Of a stretch of DNA of 63,543 bases, positions 1 through 11,071 are shown one piece after another. Both the position numbers and the translations under genes were made by a program. Source of the DNA: Folioceros fuciformis (Eukaryota > Anthocerotophyta > Anthocerotopsida > Anthocerotales); assembly GCA_049999805.1 (NCBI GenBank), contig JBNGIO010006236.1:264558-328100 (forward strand), in the 5' to 3' direction. Within the stretch, counting starts at the first letter, position 1, and the number at the start of each line of letters is the position of its first letter. Under the pieces are notes generated by a model. That model saw nothing but the letters and a program-made list of their open reading frames with translations, made no database searches and was not told the origin of the DNA.

Positions 1-304
1 GAGGCTGCCCGTAAGAGTGGGCGAAGGAATGGTGCAACAGCAAGACCCGGCAAGGCTTCACTCCCGCTGGCACATCCACCGGCCTCGCCACCTCGAAGAA
101 GCGTTCCGCCTCCTTCGCATGGGACGCCAGTTCTCCATGTCTCCCCGTCAGCCGCGTGCCGGCCCGGACAGCGTTCCGCAGGTGGTGTGGCCAGGAATCC
201 GCACCCTTGCCCAGCGCCAAACTCTCGCTATTGCCACAGGCTACGAGAGCCAGAAGCAACAGCAGCGGCGACAGCAGACACATAGCATACCGGCCGCTTC
301 CCAT
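1..304 (-). CDS. PNGase A-like glycoprotein amidase, N-terminal part (runs off left edge)
   Basis: An open frame on the minus strand starts with ATG at 304-302 and stays open to base 1, giving 101 residues. The first ~30 residues look like a secretory signal peptide: a short basic start, then a Leu-rich core (LLSPLLLLLALVA) ending near Ala-Cys-Gly. About 70 residues in comes FFEVARPVDVPAGVKPC, followed by a hydrophobic stretch and HHSFAHSYGQP. This matches the N-terminal signature of plant peptide-N4-(N-acetyl-beta-glucosaminyl)asparagine amidase A (F-EVT-P...KPC...H-F-YTYG-PP). The family removes N-glycans from glycoproteins in the secretory pathway or cell wall. Only the N-terminus is in the window, so the catalytic part and integrity cannot be judged. 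Bases 305-660 would be its promoter and 5' leader. Confidence 0.72.
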   Translation of the reverse strand, partial: MGSGRYAMCLLSPLLLLLALVACGNSESLALGKGADSWPHHLRNAVRAGTRLTGRHGELASHAKEAERFFEVARPVDVPAGVKPCRVLLLHHSFAHSYGQP

Positions 305-884
305 TTCAGGCTCCGGGAGCAACAAGACGACTCCTCGTCCGTGTCGCAACTGGCCTGCCTGACAGGAGCAGTGCCAGGCTTTAAAGCCGGTAGTTCCAAC
401 ACCGTCTGTGTGGCTGGCCAGAAGAGACAAATATGTACAGAGAGGCCAAAGCTCTCTCTCTACATCACCGATTATTTTCCCGTAAGGTATTTACTAGAAT
501 ATTCATTCACCATTCCCGGAAGAACCTCACAAACAAAGACAATGCAACAAAGCGGACACGCTAAGCCAAGCTAAGCGCACGGCAGCGGATACAACCTGAC
601 CCGACCCGAAAAGTACAGGCGCTTAGGCTTATGGTTTGATGAGTTGAGTGGAGGTACTGAAACCCTCCTCTTACATGCTAAAGCGTCCTTACCCCTCTCT
701 CTACCTTTGCAAAAAAAACACATGCCACCCAGACCTAAGGAAAGCCCTTTCCCTTACAAACTTTCAGGAAATATCCATTTTCTTATTTCCTACTTTCAGG
801 AAAGCCCTTGTTTCTTAACAACTTTGTCCCCAAACCTGGGAAGAAAAGCAGTTTTTTTCAAAAAAAAGAAACAAAAAAAAGGTC
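305..884. other. Upstream region of the PNGase A-like gene; no gene seen
   Basis: This stretch should hold the leader and promoter of the minus-strand gene at 1-304. A plus-strand frame of 185 codons at 17-574 overlaps that gene; it has no family signature and is regarded as antisense shadow. From about 650 the sequence turns pyrimidine- and A-rich. Confidence 0.4.
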
Positions 885-1195
885 ATAGGAGTGGTGTTCT
901 CCCTCTTTCCTTCGTAGTGATCTTCTTTCCATAGCACATATCTATTGTATTGCTTTGCACAGATCAAGCAGCTTTTTCGGCACCAGTGGTAGGTAAGCCA
1001 TTTTTTTCGGCACCGGTGGTAGGTAGGCCATTTGTTATTCCACATTATAACATTTTCGGATAAGTAGATAGTTTTTAAGGATGATGTTTGAAGGCACTAG
1101 TACCCCTTTTAGCCTTTTCCCCTACTCAAGGTGTTCCTCCAATCTTTGGAGCACATGGGACTTTCCATCTCTTTTTTAATAATAGAAAATACTCG
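885..1195 (+). repeat. Dispersed repeat, copy 1
   Basis: An AT- and pyrimidine-rich block. Its ordered landmarks are ctccctctttcc, then tctattg..ttgctttgca, then gcaccagtggtaggtaagcc, then taagtagatagtttttaagg, then gtgttcctccaatcttt, then ctttccatctctttttt. They recur in the same order at about 15,355-15,605 and 49,140-49,560. No coding capacity is evident. It is an unclassified dispersed repeat, perhaps a non-autonomous element or a piece of a larger one. Confidence 0.55.
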
Positions 1196-1504
1196 TAGTA
1201 TGATTACAGGGAACAACTTTCAATGAGATTTAAACGAGAAGTAATGAGACATAAAGACTCTCCTATTCTACAAATGTAGGTTAAGGCTACAAGTTCAAAT
1301 ATGTGTTTCTACATGCTTTTTGCTTCCTATCTATGTTACATTTCATATTAGGTTGCTACATATGAGTTGCTACCAAATCCATTGATTGTATGGATGTCTA
1401 AGCAATCAAGTCTTTCCGAGTGGCTCTAAAAAAGACCTACATATGAAGCATCAAAGAATGTGGAGCACTCTGATAATGAGAAAGTTGCAATAGACACAAC
1501 CTAA

Positions 1505-1711
1505 CCATCGAAGAAGTGGCATGAGTCATATCTAGAAAAGTATCCACGAATTCAGTACGTTGCTAAGACTAAGATAGTTTGGTGTAAATTTTGCAGACAA
1601 TATGGGATGAAAAGTTGCAACAAATGGTACAACAAACATCAAGTCCATTTCTATGGACAAACATGCTTTCCATGCAATCCATCGAAACTCAACTACAGTC
1701 GGAGATCATAA
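1505..1711 (+). pseudogene. Zinc-finger/BED-like transposase fragment
   Basis: A 68-codon open stretch ends at TAA 1709-1711. It contains KKWHESYLEKYPRIQ followed by KTKIVWCKFCRQYG and a later NKHQVHF. The Trp-His...Tyr...Pro start and the C-x2-C pair resemble the TTF/BED-type zinc finger found at the N-terminus of hAT-like transposases and their domesticated relatives. No start codon, catalytic core or continuation is visible, and flanking frames are closed, so this is a relic at most. The assignment is by pattern only. Confidence 0.3.
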
Positions 1712-2403
1712 TAGTCCAAGATTTACGAAACTGATGAATAATGCAATGGGGTGTAGTTTTGATGGTCTAATTTGTCTATTTTAAATGGCATATTACTATG
1801 GTATACCGTTCATGCAATTTCATCATACAATTCATCTATAGGATTAGAAACTATCTCATCACAATACCATTAAGACAATGAAAAAAGATTAAAATGACTT
1901 TAATCCTCTAGAAAAAAATGATTTGCCAGGGTCTGCATGCCACACATGTATGCGGTGGGGCAAGGACAAATGAAACCCCCCTCGCCAAAGAGACATTGCC
2001 AAACCAACGGTTTCAGCTCTTAAGAATGACCAAGGCAAGCTCAAGCACTATGTAGATGAGCGTAGGTATCAGGATTCCTCTCGAAATAATCAAACAACAA
2101 GACTTAGTATTTATTTATTTATTTATTTTCTGTTTTGAAAGAAAGAGTAATTGAATACGGCCTGGGCGGTTCCTTTTATTCCCAAGAGTCTTCTTGGCTC
2201 ATAGCAGTTCACTCTCCGGCATGGTTTTGGGTTAACCAATAACAGGTCCTCGGGTCTTGACAATCGCGGGAGGCCGAGCTCGAAGTTCCTTAGACAATGG
2301 CGAAATTGTTTTGTTACAATAACTCGTCCTCGGCTCATGACCTACAAGGATGGACTGGGTAGGAAGCTCCTTTGCTCTTGGTGAGTTGGAATAACCCAAA
2401 GCC
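1712..2403. other. Intergenic, no gene seen
   Basis: AT-rich sequence with a short attt repeat near 2,108-2,130 and many stops in all frames. I recognise nothing coding here. Confidence 0.4.
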
Positions 2404-2835
2404 TATATAAAGGGGAGGGGAGTGTATTCCACCACGGTGGTGTGTTCAGGTGGGGTGGTGGTTTGCACCCCTACGATGGATAAAAAGTGTGCCAACTCGG
2501 CCAAAGCGAAGCCAACAACCCTAGTGGCGGATTCGACGTGGCCGAGAAGTGAAGGAACTACCAGTCGCGTAGCACAACTAGAAGAGAGCGTCAGCAGGAC
2601 ACCGAGGCCAGGAGCAACCTTCGCGTTGGTGGAGCAGCCAAAAGGAAGGAAGTGGAGCATGGGTTGGGCGGAGACAGTAAGCAGCGTGGCGTCAAAATCA
2701 GTGTGGAGCGCAGAGCAAAAGCCCCGAATGAAAGGAAGAGCAGGAGGCGCAGGGGACGACGTGGAGAGAAGGAGTGAGCAGCAAGGGAAGGAAGACAAGC
2801 AGCCAGGGGAAATTAGGTCCAGAGCAGGCGTGTGA
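2404..2835 (+). other. TATA-led GC-rich stretch with a 137-codon ORF, unrecognised
   Basis: A good TATA box (TATATAAA, 2404-2411) is followed 11 bases later by an ATG (2422) opening a 137-codon frame rich in Ser, Arg, Glu and Lys, ending at 2835. The opposite strand is also open for 160 codons, so coding direction cannot be decided from openness alone. No family is recognised. It abuts the LINE reverse-transcriptase remnant directly, so it may be the leader or 5' part of a mobile element, or a host promoter and exon beside which the LINE landed. Confidence 0.25.
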
Positions 2836-2839
2836 TGGC

Positions 2840-4740
2840 CATTCAATGGGCCAATGCCGCCACAAGGGATTGGCATCGAAGGCATTCAAGCCCCAGATGG
2901 ATCCCAACTTTGCATCTCTGCCTTTGCTGACGACACCATGTTATTTTTCTTTGCCTCAAAATCCTCCCTGGAAGCTATGTTGAAGCAGGTACAACTCTTT
3001 GGGCAACTTTCAGGATGCAAAGTGAATTGGGAGAAGACACACATAATGTGTCTAAATATGAGGAATGAAATACCTTAATGCATCAGCCATATCACGCAAG
3101 TGCATCAAGGATCTTCTCACAAATACTTGGGCCTATCTTTTCAGGAGACTGAGGAAAATGGGGAGATTGGTAAATTTGTGTTTCGGAGGTTTATCCATAA
3201 AGCGGTTGGTTTTCAAATTTTAGAGCTCAATCTAGCAGGTAGGCTAGTGGTGATCAACCACATATTGACTGTTTCCTTGTGGTATTATGTCTTCTTGTGG
3301 GCTCCCTCGAAGGAGGAGTATAAACGGTTGCAACATGTTTTGTCCAACTTCTTGTGGCATCACAAATGTGAGGGAGCAAGGACTATGCAGAAAGTTGCTT
3401 GGCATCACATGATCCAGCCTCTTCATAAAGAGGGTTTAGGGCTCGTAGATCCTAGGAGCAAGTCTAAGGCACTCCATGCACAGTGGGTCATCAGAGTTGT
3501 CGATCCATCTCCATATCCATGGAAGAGTTTCCTTACTCAACACTTGGAGCACACACAGGTAGCTCTACAAGGAACACGAAGTATGGACAACATTCTGGTG
3601 GACAAGACTTTATTGGACACGATCGCTTGCTCCCCACTGTTCAAGGCGATTTGGTCCAGTTATGTGGAGGTTAAGAAGCTCCTACGCCCTGCCTACCCCC
3701 TTGATAGGGACAACGTGCTAGGGCTTCCCCTCTAGGGCTTTCAAAGGTTGTGGTGCTAGGAGGACACCTCACGGACTTGTCGTTCCCAAATACTTAACAA
3801 GGCTGGCAGACAAGGCTTGTCGCGTGTGAGCCACTTGTGGAATATAGTAGAGAATTGTTGGAAGGAGATTGACATGCTAATGAAGGAGTTTGCTATTTCT
3901 GGCCCCCACCTTAGGACCATCTTCAGGTGGCTACAAAACTGCATGGCATATAGTAGTAGACTAGAACTGCTAGTACAATAAGAGATAGTGGTGGATTCAC
4001 GGGGAGCCTATGCGATGGATGGCGGGGAAGACGATGAGGACTTGGGGTGGGAGACGGTTCTTCTAGAGTTTGACCGGGCAGTCTACATCTCTCTGTTGGG
4101 CCAACAACCAGCAGCTTAGTCCTTTAGAGTTGCCTCCCCTAGCAAGCTACTCGAAGGACAGGGTAGAGAGGAAGGAGCGAATGGCTTTGGAGATTTACGA
4201 CCAATCACAGTGCTCTCCTGCTCGATTCGGGTGAGTAGGTGGCTCATAGCAGACGAGCTGCCAAGGGGGCTTCCATTGACAACGTCGGCTAGGAGGTTGT
4301 GGTGGCTTTGCCTAGCTGAGAATTGGCCTAACCTCTATCGGTGGCCCAATTGTCCGAGGGGGTGCACTGGGAATTTGCGTTCTTTCTTTAACGTGTGCAC
4401 CACATATGTTTATCATTGGCTCGTTAGAAAGCAAAGGGGTAGCGTGATCCGATGGCTCCAAGGTTCAGTTTGCCCATCTCCCATCAGCGCTACGTTGTCA
4501 AACTTCTCTGGACGGCAGCTAGCATCCTTCCTGAGGTCAGGTTGCTGATTTGGTGCTTTTTTTAAGCTTGCCTGCCTATGGCGGACCGGTGGTATGGCTT
4601 GCTTGTTGCAACAAGGAAGAGATGTTGCAGGATGTGCACCACTGGTGCTTCTAACAAAAGTTAGCATTTATTCTTCCATAGTGCTTACGCACAAGAAGTT
4701 TAGGGGGAGATCTACAAATGGTTGCAGCGTTTCTATCTAG
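2840..4740 (+). pseudogene. LINE (non-LTR retrotransposon) reverse transcriptase remnant
   Basis: The 2854-3078 frame carries SAFADDTMLF, the FADD version of the reverse-transcriptase catalytic box typical of plant LINEs, followed by SGCKVNWEKT. After a stop and frame change, 3100-3735 continues with HKYLGLSF, LAGRLVVINHIL, LSNFLWH and GLGLVDPRSKSKAL, the usual C-terminal RT order. About 4,260-4,670 weakly resembles the zinc-finger-in-RT tail (WLVRK, then an MACLLQQ-like segment). The endonuclease and N-terminal RT are absent and several stops and frameshifts occur. This is a 5'-truncated, decayed copy. Confidence 0.75.
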
Positions 4741-5469
4741 TAGTGAACATTGGTGTTTCAGAACAAACCGCTCTTTTCGGCCTTAGGGCATCATCAGGCA
4801 AGCCACTACTCTAGTTTCAAAGGTGGGGTCTATTGTGGAGCTCTTGCCTCTGCGGTCTATGGCTAAACTAGATAGCTGTGGTCTATAGCAGGAAGGAACC
4901 AATGTTAATCAAGTCCTTGCTCTGGATGACATGGGGGCAGATATTAATTTCCACAAAAGGTTTAAAGGTTAGCATCCCCGAGGAAATTCAAGTGCAAGGA
5001 ATGGCGACAAGTGAGACAAGATGGAACGACGTGTGCCCTTGGAGGGGGTAAGGCCTGTTGGTGAATCCTAATTGAGGTGTTGGGCCTCTCGTTGAGGCAC
5101 CACTCTTCCATGGTTACTACTTCAGGTGCTCTTTTAAGCATTATCTATTTAGCGCTACATCTATAGAGGCCATCCGCCCCTAGTGTAGCACCTTGTACTC
5201 TTACTGAGAGCCCAAGCTGTCATAATGTGACCTCTTTCCCACGAATTTTTTTTCCAGGTGAGGCCAAACTCGTTAGGTAGTGAAAAGTCAGTTTTAAGAA
5301 AGGCTAACGAGCTATATAAACCACAAATAAGGGTAAGCCCTAAGACGAGCGGGGCTGGGGCTGGCTGTTTGGTGTCCCTGCCGGATGAACTTGCCCTTAG
5401 TCGTGTACGTGCCTAGGTACTCTAGGTTTAGACGGGAGTCGCGGCTGGCTCGATTCCAGCTCGGAGGTC
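4741..5469 (+). promoter_or_regulatory. Upstream region of the helicase gene
   Basis: No coding signature is seen. The last ~130 bases before the ATG at 5470 become GC-richer and are probably the 5' leader. An AT-rich patch with gctatataaacc near 5,311 could serve as TATA box about 150 bases upstream of the start. Confidence 0.35.
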
Positions 5470-7215
5470 ATGGTCTCCATCCGGGATCTGGAGCAGTCGA
5501 TGGGTACACGAAAGGAGGTGGAGGCGGAGGCTGGTGAGGAGGAAAGGGAGCAGAAGAGGAGGAAAAGGAAGAGCAAACGAAGCTCTAAGGAATCAGGGGG
5601 CGGTGAGCAACTGTCAGAGCAAGAGGTTGCCAATGGAGGGACCAAGAGTAAGAAGAGGAAGTTGGAGGCAGAGGGCTTGAACGCACAGACAGTGAGCGTG
5701 GAAGGGATCATGAGTAGCACAGCATTTGATACTCTCCCCCTTTCTGAGCCGACGAAGCGGGCAATTCGTGATACAGGGTTCTCTCACATGACTGAGATTC
5801 AGTCTAGGTCGATCCCAGAGTTGCTGAAAGGTCGGGATGTGCTAGGAGCAGCTAGGACGGGTTCGGGCAAAACCCTATCCTTTTTGATACCGGCAGCTGA
5901 GCTGCTATATCATGGCCAATTTATGCCTCGGAATGGGACTGGTGTGATCATCATTTCTCCAACACGGGAGCTGTCAATGCAGATTTACGGAGTAGCCACG
6001 GACTTGCTCAAGTACCACAGCCAAACACATGGAATTGTGATGGGAGGATCTAACCGTCGAACCGAAGCGGAGAAGCTCAACAAGGGTGTTAATCTACTTG
6101 TAGCCACCCCTGGGCGCCTGCTAGATCATCTGCAGAACACCAAGGGGTTTCTGTACAAGAATCTAAAGTGCCTCATCATTGACGAGGCTGACAGGATTCT
6201 GGAAATTGGATTTGAGGAGGATATGAAACAGATCATAAAACTTCTTCCGAAGGACAGACAAACTGTTCTTTTCTCTGCTACTCAGACACACAAGGTTGAG
6301 GATCTTGCTCGTGTTTCTTTCAAGAACAAGCCTATTTATATCGGAGTTGATGATGGACGGTCGAAGGCAACCGTTGAGGGATTGGAACAGGGCTACTGTG
6401 TGGTGCCAAGCTCCAAGCGCTTTCTTCTCCTCTTCACCTTTTTGAAGATGAATCTGAAGAAGAAAGTGATGGTCTTCTTTTCTTCTTGTAATTCTGTGAA
6501 GCATCACCACGATCTTCTGAATTACATCGATATTCCATGTCTCGACATTCATGGCAAGCAGAAACAGCAGAAGAGAACCAATACATATTTTGAGTTCTGC
6601 AATGCGGAGAAGGGAATTCTTCTTTGTACTGATGTTGCTGCCCGTGGCCTGGATATTCCGGCTGTTGACTGGATCATACAGTATGACCCACCGGACGATC
6701 CAAAGGAGTACATTCATAGAGTTGGCCGGACAGCCAGAGGCGAAGGTGCCCGGGGCAAAGCTCTGTTGTTTTTGATACCTGAGGAGCTGGGGTTTTTGAA
6801 GTATCTGAAGGGGGCGAAGGTTCCACTCAACGAGTATGACTTTCCAGCCAACAAACTGTGCAACGTGCAGTCAGAGCTGGAAAAGTTGGTGGGTAAAAAC
6901 TTTTACCTCCACCAGTCAGCTCGAGATGCGTACCGATCTTATCTGCTCGCCTACAACTCTCATGCCCTGAAGGATATATTCAACGTCCATAGACTGAATC
7001 TGCAGGATGTTGCTGCCTCCTTCGGTTTCAGTTGTCCGCCCAAGGTGAACCTGAATCTCGATAGCAATGCTGCTAAGTTCAGGAAGACCAGGCCAAATGG
7101 TGAGATCGGAAGGAAAAGCAAGCCTGGAGCTAGGGGTAGCGGTCACGGATTTAGTGCTAGCAATCCTTATGGGAAGCGTTCAGAAAATGACAAACGGCAG
7201 TTCTCTCGAATTTGA
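5470..7215 (+). CDS. DEAD-box ATP-dependent RNA helicase, HAS1/DDX18 type (plant RH27/RH51)
   Basis: A 581-residue protein in one uninterrupted frame. After a Lys/Glu-rich nuclear/nucleolar-type tail (residues ~20-70) come the ordered DEAD-box motifs: Q motif (GFSHMTEIQ), I (ARTGSGKT), Ia (PTRELSMQ), TPGRLLD, II (DEAD), III (SAT), V ([11 protein letters not shown]) and VI (HRVGRTARG). The C-terminal block, with [20 protein letters not shown] and [15 protein letters not shown], is the DUF4217-type extension specific to HAS1/DDX18. Known family role: remodelling pre-ribosomal RNA, including snoRNA release, during large- and small-subunit biogenesis in the nucleolus. Length fits the family. The gene has no intron, which is unusual if relatives have several. 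It is convergent with the beta-adaptin gene. Confidence 0.95.
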   Translation: MVSIRDLEQSMGTRKEVEAEAGEEEREQKRRKRKSKRSSKESGGGEQLSEQEVANGGTKSKKRKLEAEGLNAQTVSVEGIMSSTAFDTLPLSEPTKRAIRDTGFSHMTEIQSRSIPELLKGRDVLGAARTGSGKTLSFLIPAAELLYHGQFMPRNGTGVIIISPTRELSMQIYGVATDLLKYHSQTHGIVMGGSNRRTEAEKLNKGVNLLVATPGRLLDHLQNTKGFLYKNLKCLIIDEADRILEIGFEEDMKQIIKLLPKDRQTVLFSATQTHKVEDLARVSFKNKPIYIGVDDGRSKATVEGLEQGYCVVPSSKRFLLLFTFLKMNLKKKVMVFFSSCNSVKHHHDLLNYIDIPCLDIHGKQKQQKRTNTYFEFCNAEKGILLCTDVAARGLDIPAVDWIIQYDPPDDPKEYIHRVGRTARGEGARGKALLFLIPEELGFLKYLKGAKVPLNEYDFPANKLCNVQSELEKLVGKNFYLHQSARDAYRSYLLAYNSHALKDIFNVHRLNLQDVAASFGFSCPPKVNLNLDSNAAKFRKTRPNGEIGRKSKPGARGSGHGFSASNPYGKRSENDKRQFSRI

Positions 7216-7574
7216 CATTCATGAGTTGCGTCAAAATTTTGTAGTTTTCTTTGTATCTTTTCATGGCGAGGTATTGAAGTGTAATCTGTGTACTGCAACA
7301 AGTATAAATGAGTCCCTGTCTGTCCGTGAGACGATGAGGGATCGGTATCCTAATTGATGTCTACTGATCCGGCCCCTGTGGTGCGTTGTGTGCAATCGTA
7401 ACTAGTATCGACTGCAGGAATGCCTCTCCCAGCCTCGAATTGAACAGCCGTCATCAAACACCACCAAGGCCGAAGGGCCCTATTAACAGGAAGACCAAAG
7501 TCCATCTTGGAGGACCGCAACACCTTTTGGAAATAGTGGCAGTAAACCGCAAAGATCTTAAAAATCTTGCTGAC
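7216..7574. other. Short convergent gap: 3' ends of helicase and beta-adaptin genes
   Basis: 359 bases lie between the two stop codons. Both 3' untranslated regions must lie or overlap here. A weak AATAAA-like element (agtataaatg, ~7,301) is on the plus strand. No poly(A) tract or target-site duplication is visible to mark either gene as a recent retrocopy. Confidence 0.5.
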
Positions 7575-10316
7575 CTACTTTAACAAGGACTCAATTGCTT
7601 CAAAGAACAACGGAGCCATCTCGGGGGATTGAGTCTTCACCGCACACTTCACAGATGGATGCCCCACAACCGCAGTCAATTCTACGAGGAAAGGAATGTT
7701 CGAAGGCACCTTCCCAGAGAGGTAAAGAACATCTTGACTAGTCTCTTTCAGCTGACGGCGAGCAATAAAGAATAGGTTGGAGCCTGCGAGCTTCTCCAGG
7801 GTAGCCTCCACATTTGTGATAATGGCATTTGGCAGCTCCTTAGAGACTTCATGGGAATCAGGAAGGGATTTCCATGTCTCCAAAAACACGCTCCTCTCCA
7901 TCCGACCCTCCTCAACAAAAAGTGCTTGCAAGGGAATCTTATCAGCGAAGTACCATACCGGTTGCTGATTGTTCTTAACCGCCACCTGTAGAACAGAGTT
8001 TGGTGAACCAGCAGCAACATTCTGAAACAGCAGCATTGGCAAAAGGACGCTTGATGAGCTGCCAGGCTGCAGCAAAGGCACTTGCAAAGGACCTCCTTCA
8101 GCAAGACCAAAAGTGTTCTTGTTAAATTTGATCATGAACCCATCTAGAGGAATTTGTGAGCTGTTCTCAAAATGTAGACTGTAGAAGATCTGTCCATCAC
8201 GACGAATAAGTTTCCCACTGATTTGCAAGCCCTGCCCTGCAACTGCTGTCAAGAGCACTGGCAGTTGTGGCGCTGGTGCAGCTTTGGTTGGCTGAGAAAC
8301 TGGCACCAGCGCACCATCCAAACCCATCAAATCACCCAGCAAATCTGCAACAGGAGGGGGTGGGACACTTGATCGTGGCTGCTGGGACGAACCCACGGAT
8401 GACGTGCTTAGCCTTGGTGGTTGCGGAGCATATGCTGAAGGCCCAGCTGCTGGCACAGGGGTAGGCGTATCTGGTATGGGTGCTGAAGACTCCGAGGGAC
8501 CTGCATCCTGGTTGTCAAGGTAGCCCTCCTCTTCATCTGAAGGCTGGATGGCTGGTCGAGTGCGACTGACAAAGGAATCTGGAGGCTTGTGATACACAGA
8601 GGCCAATGTTGCAATGTTTGCAAGTAGCTCATCAAGAAGCGAAGAATCCAAAGTATTCGAATCATCACTCAAGGTCGGCTTCTCAGCCAAGACAACATCC
8701 TTTGCAGCTTCAGGATCCGTGGACAACAAGCGCCAGTAGACATACGCACGATCCCGAAGATCTGGATTATCTGTTTCTTGAGTTGCGTTGTTGAGTACCA
8801 CCTGAATCATCTGTTGGGGACCTTCCGTGGGCTTCTTAAGGAACAGCTTCACAGCAGCAGTAAGTAGCTGCAGCTGCACCATGGCCGGCTCTTCTGGAAA
8901 GCTTTCTAGGAAGCTCTCTAGCAGCTCATCTGCATTGTCTATCCGCTCTGCATATTCCCCGATTATCCAGATCATTGATGCCTTCGCTTCCGGCTCGTCA
9001 AGAGTGTCCAAGCTCTCACAAAGGGTGGCAATAATCGACTCATACATGTTTGGGTATCGACGGAAAATATCTTTGATGACAATAATAGCCTCTTGCACCA
9101 CATAGTTGACCTTGATTTTGATGAGTTCAAGCAAAACATTGATGCAGCGCTCGGCAGCTCTCTCCAGCTTGATGGCACAGCGTCCGATGGCCCTGACAGC
9201 TTTGCGGACGAAGTCAACATCTACTTCTGTTGCATACTCCTTGAACTCCAACAAGACCTGGTCAATGTTCCTGTCAGAGGCCAGCTTGATCATGATCTCC
9301 AGCTTTTCCATCTTCACATAGATGGGGTCGTTATATTTGCAGAAAAAAACCTTTATCTCGTGCGCCAAAATGCTCGGTCTCCGCTGCACAATGAGATTGA
9401 TATTACGCAAAGCCACGTACTGTATCTCCGGCTCAGCGGAAATGAGCGTCACCAGAGGCGGAGCCATTTTCTTGCACAAATTCCTGGCCACATCTGGACT
9501 GGTAATGAGTTCCATCTGCTGCAATATAACCTTCACCGCAGACAGCACGACGGCACAATTAGCATGTTGCAGGCGGGGTGTCACCCGCTCTACGATGTTC
9601 TCGGCATCACGGGCATCATTCGCCTTGTACCTCGACAGGGCATCCAAAATGAACACCTGACCCCATTCCGTGCACTCGTTGAGCGCAGCCAAAAGCTTGA
9701 ACAGCGTGTTGTTGGTGATCTCAAAGATGACCTTACTGCTGCTCTCTTGTATCTCTGCCAACGCCGCTACCGCATTCGCCACAACCATAGGATTGCTGTC
9801 CGATATCATCTCCTTCAAGGCATCCAAGAATCCTCTATCCTCCACCAACTCCGCATTTATGTCATACAGTTTGGCCACGCACACAGCTGCCGTCTTCCGC
9901 ACGTAGGGATCGTCGTCTTTGATGCACCTCTGCAACGGATCGCACAGATACTCAGTGATCTTGTCCACCCTGATACAACCCATGGTTCTCACAGCCAGAG
10001 CCCGGATCAACGGGTTCGGATCTTGCGAGTCCTTCACAAAGGTGTTGACAGCCAGAATAGCCAGATCCGGCTGGCTCTTGGCGTAGTTGATCAAATACAA
10101 ATACACCAGCTTCTTCAACTCCAGATTATCCGTCTGCATGCAGTTCACCACATCCGTGAACAACATGGACACATCCTTGCCCACCGTCATTGCCGCAATC
10201 ACCTTCTTCACCGCATCCTTCTTCTTGTCCTTGTACTGCGAGTTGAGCTCCTCTTTCAGCTCGTGGATCTCACCCTTCTTGGTGGTGGTGAAATACTTGG
10301 AGTCATGGCCGCTCAT
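7575..10316 (-). CDS. AP complex beta-adaptin (AP-1/AP-2 beta, plant BETAB/BETAC-AD type)
   Basis: A 913-residue large subunit of the clathrin adaptor, in a single exon. I chose the start at [16 protein letters not shown] (10316); the frame is open 14 codons further up (ATG 10358), but the family begins at MSGHDSKYF. Residues ~1-590 form the HEAT/armadillo trunk (e.g. [43 protein letters not shown]). Then comes a Pro/Ser-rich hinge carrying [10 protein letters not shown], a clathrin-box-like region. The C-terminal ear has [23 protein letters not shown] and [11 protein letters not shown]. Role: coat assembly at the trans-Golgi or plasma membrane. Arabidopsis homologues are ~894 residues, so this one is full length. 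It shares its upstream region with the divergent PPR gene. Confidence 0.96.
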   Translation of the reverse strand: MSGHDSKYFTTTKKGEIHELKEELNSQYKDKKKDAVKKVIAAMTVGKDVSMLFTDVVNCMQTDNLELKKLVYLYLINYAKSQPDLAILAVNTFVKDSQDPNPLIRALAVRTMGCIRVDKITEYLCDPLQRCIKDDDPYVRKTAAVCVAKLYDINAELVEDRGFLDALKEMISDSNPMVVANAVAALAEIQESSSKVIFEITNNTLFKLLAALNECTEWGQVFILDALSRYKANDARDAENIVERVTPRLQHANCAVVLSAVKVILQQMELITSPDVARNLCKKMAPPLVTLISAEPEIQYVALRNINLIVQRRPSILAHEIKVFFCKYNDPIYVKMEKLEIMIKLASDRNIDQVLLEFKEYATEVDVDFVRKAVRAIGRCAIKLERAAERCINVLLELIKIKVNYVVQEAIIVIKDIFRRYPNMYESIIATLCESLDTLDEPEAKASMIWIIGEYAERIDNADELLESFLESFPEEPAMVQLQLLTAAVKLFLKKPTEGPQQMIQVVLNNATQETDNPDLRDRAYVYWRLLSTDPEAAKDVVLAEKPTLSDDSNTLDSSLLDELLANIATLASVYHKPPDSFVSRTRPAIQPSDEEEGYLDNQDAGPSESSAPIPDTPTPVPAAGPSAYAPQPPRLSTSSVGSSQQPRSSVPPPPVADLLGDLMGLDGALVPVSQPTKAAPAPQLPVLLTAVAGQGLQISGKLIRRDGQIFYSLHFENSSQIPLDGFMIKFNKNTFGLAEGGPLQVPLLQPGSSSSVLLPMLLFQNVAAGSPNSVLQVAVKNNQQPVWYFADKIPLQALFVEEGRMERSVFLETWKSLPDSHEVSKELPNAIITNVEATLEKLAGSNLFFIARRQLKETSQDVLYLSGKVPSNIPFLVELTAVVGHPSVKCAVKTQSPEMAPLFFEAIESLLK

Positions 10317-11071
10317 GCTGTGCCGACAGCCCGCAGGCGCAGATCCGACACAAGGCACGAAGGCGGCAACTGGAACACAATCAGCTCCTCGGGGCCCTAC
10401 TGTCTCCCTTGCCTCGCCCCTGGTCCCCTTGGGTTTTTGACTTGGCGCTGTCTTACCGGTGTTTCAATCCCCTCCCTCTTGTCAACGACCCGCTCGCCGT
10501 TCACAGACCTAAACTTTCTCGTTCCGGTACTACACCGGTTCAAAATTCCCTTTTTCTCGTCTTTCCAGTTTGTGGGCATGGATCGTGATCCACCATTCAC
10601 CATCCACCATCCACCTGGAGTGGGTCACTTTCTGCTAGATGCGCACAGACTTCTGGAATAAGGTGATGGAGCAAGTACCAAACTTGCGGAAGTCGGCCTT
10701 TCCATCAGTCAGTGCATCGGACCATCATTTTAATGAACAAGTGTGTGACATGACAACAAGGATGAAGCAGGTCTTCGGGGTCCCTTGGAAGCTGCAGGTG
10801 TGCAACGTGAATCTGACATGGAAGACGAGAACAATGACATCGTTGATGCATGTGTGCGTTGCTCCAGGATTGAATGAGGCGGCAACTCATGTTGCCACCA
10901 TATCCTGCAGTCAGGTGCCTCTGAGAGCATCAGTCCCTAGACCTATGCTGCTGCCCGGCATCTACCAAAGCTCCGGCCCTGGCGCAATCTTGAAGGGTGC
11001 ATGTGAGGGTTCAACTACGTAAGCTGGATATACTCCAGTGTGTGTGTCACCCGGAGATTTGATTTCCTGTC
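10317..11071. promoter_or_regulatory. Shared upstream region of beta-adaptin (-) and PPR gene (+)
   Basis: 755 bases separate two divergent starts. A plus frame of 127 codons at 10,639-11,022 has no recognisable domain and is not called as a gene. Core promoters of both genes must lie here, but no clear TATA box stands out. The side next to beta-adaptin is pyrimidine-rich in the plus-strand reading. Confidence 0.4.

Noticed and set aside
17-574. 185-codon plus-strand frame at the left edge
   Set aside because: It overlaps antisense the signal-peptide-bearing PNGase A-like frame and has no recognisable content.
9093-10661. 522-codon plus-strand frame across the beta-adaptin gene
   Set aside because: It is wholly antisense to an unmistakable adaptin; its His/Arg/Leu-rich peptide has no domain and mirrors the codon bias of the real gene.
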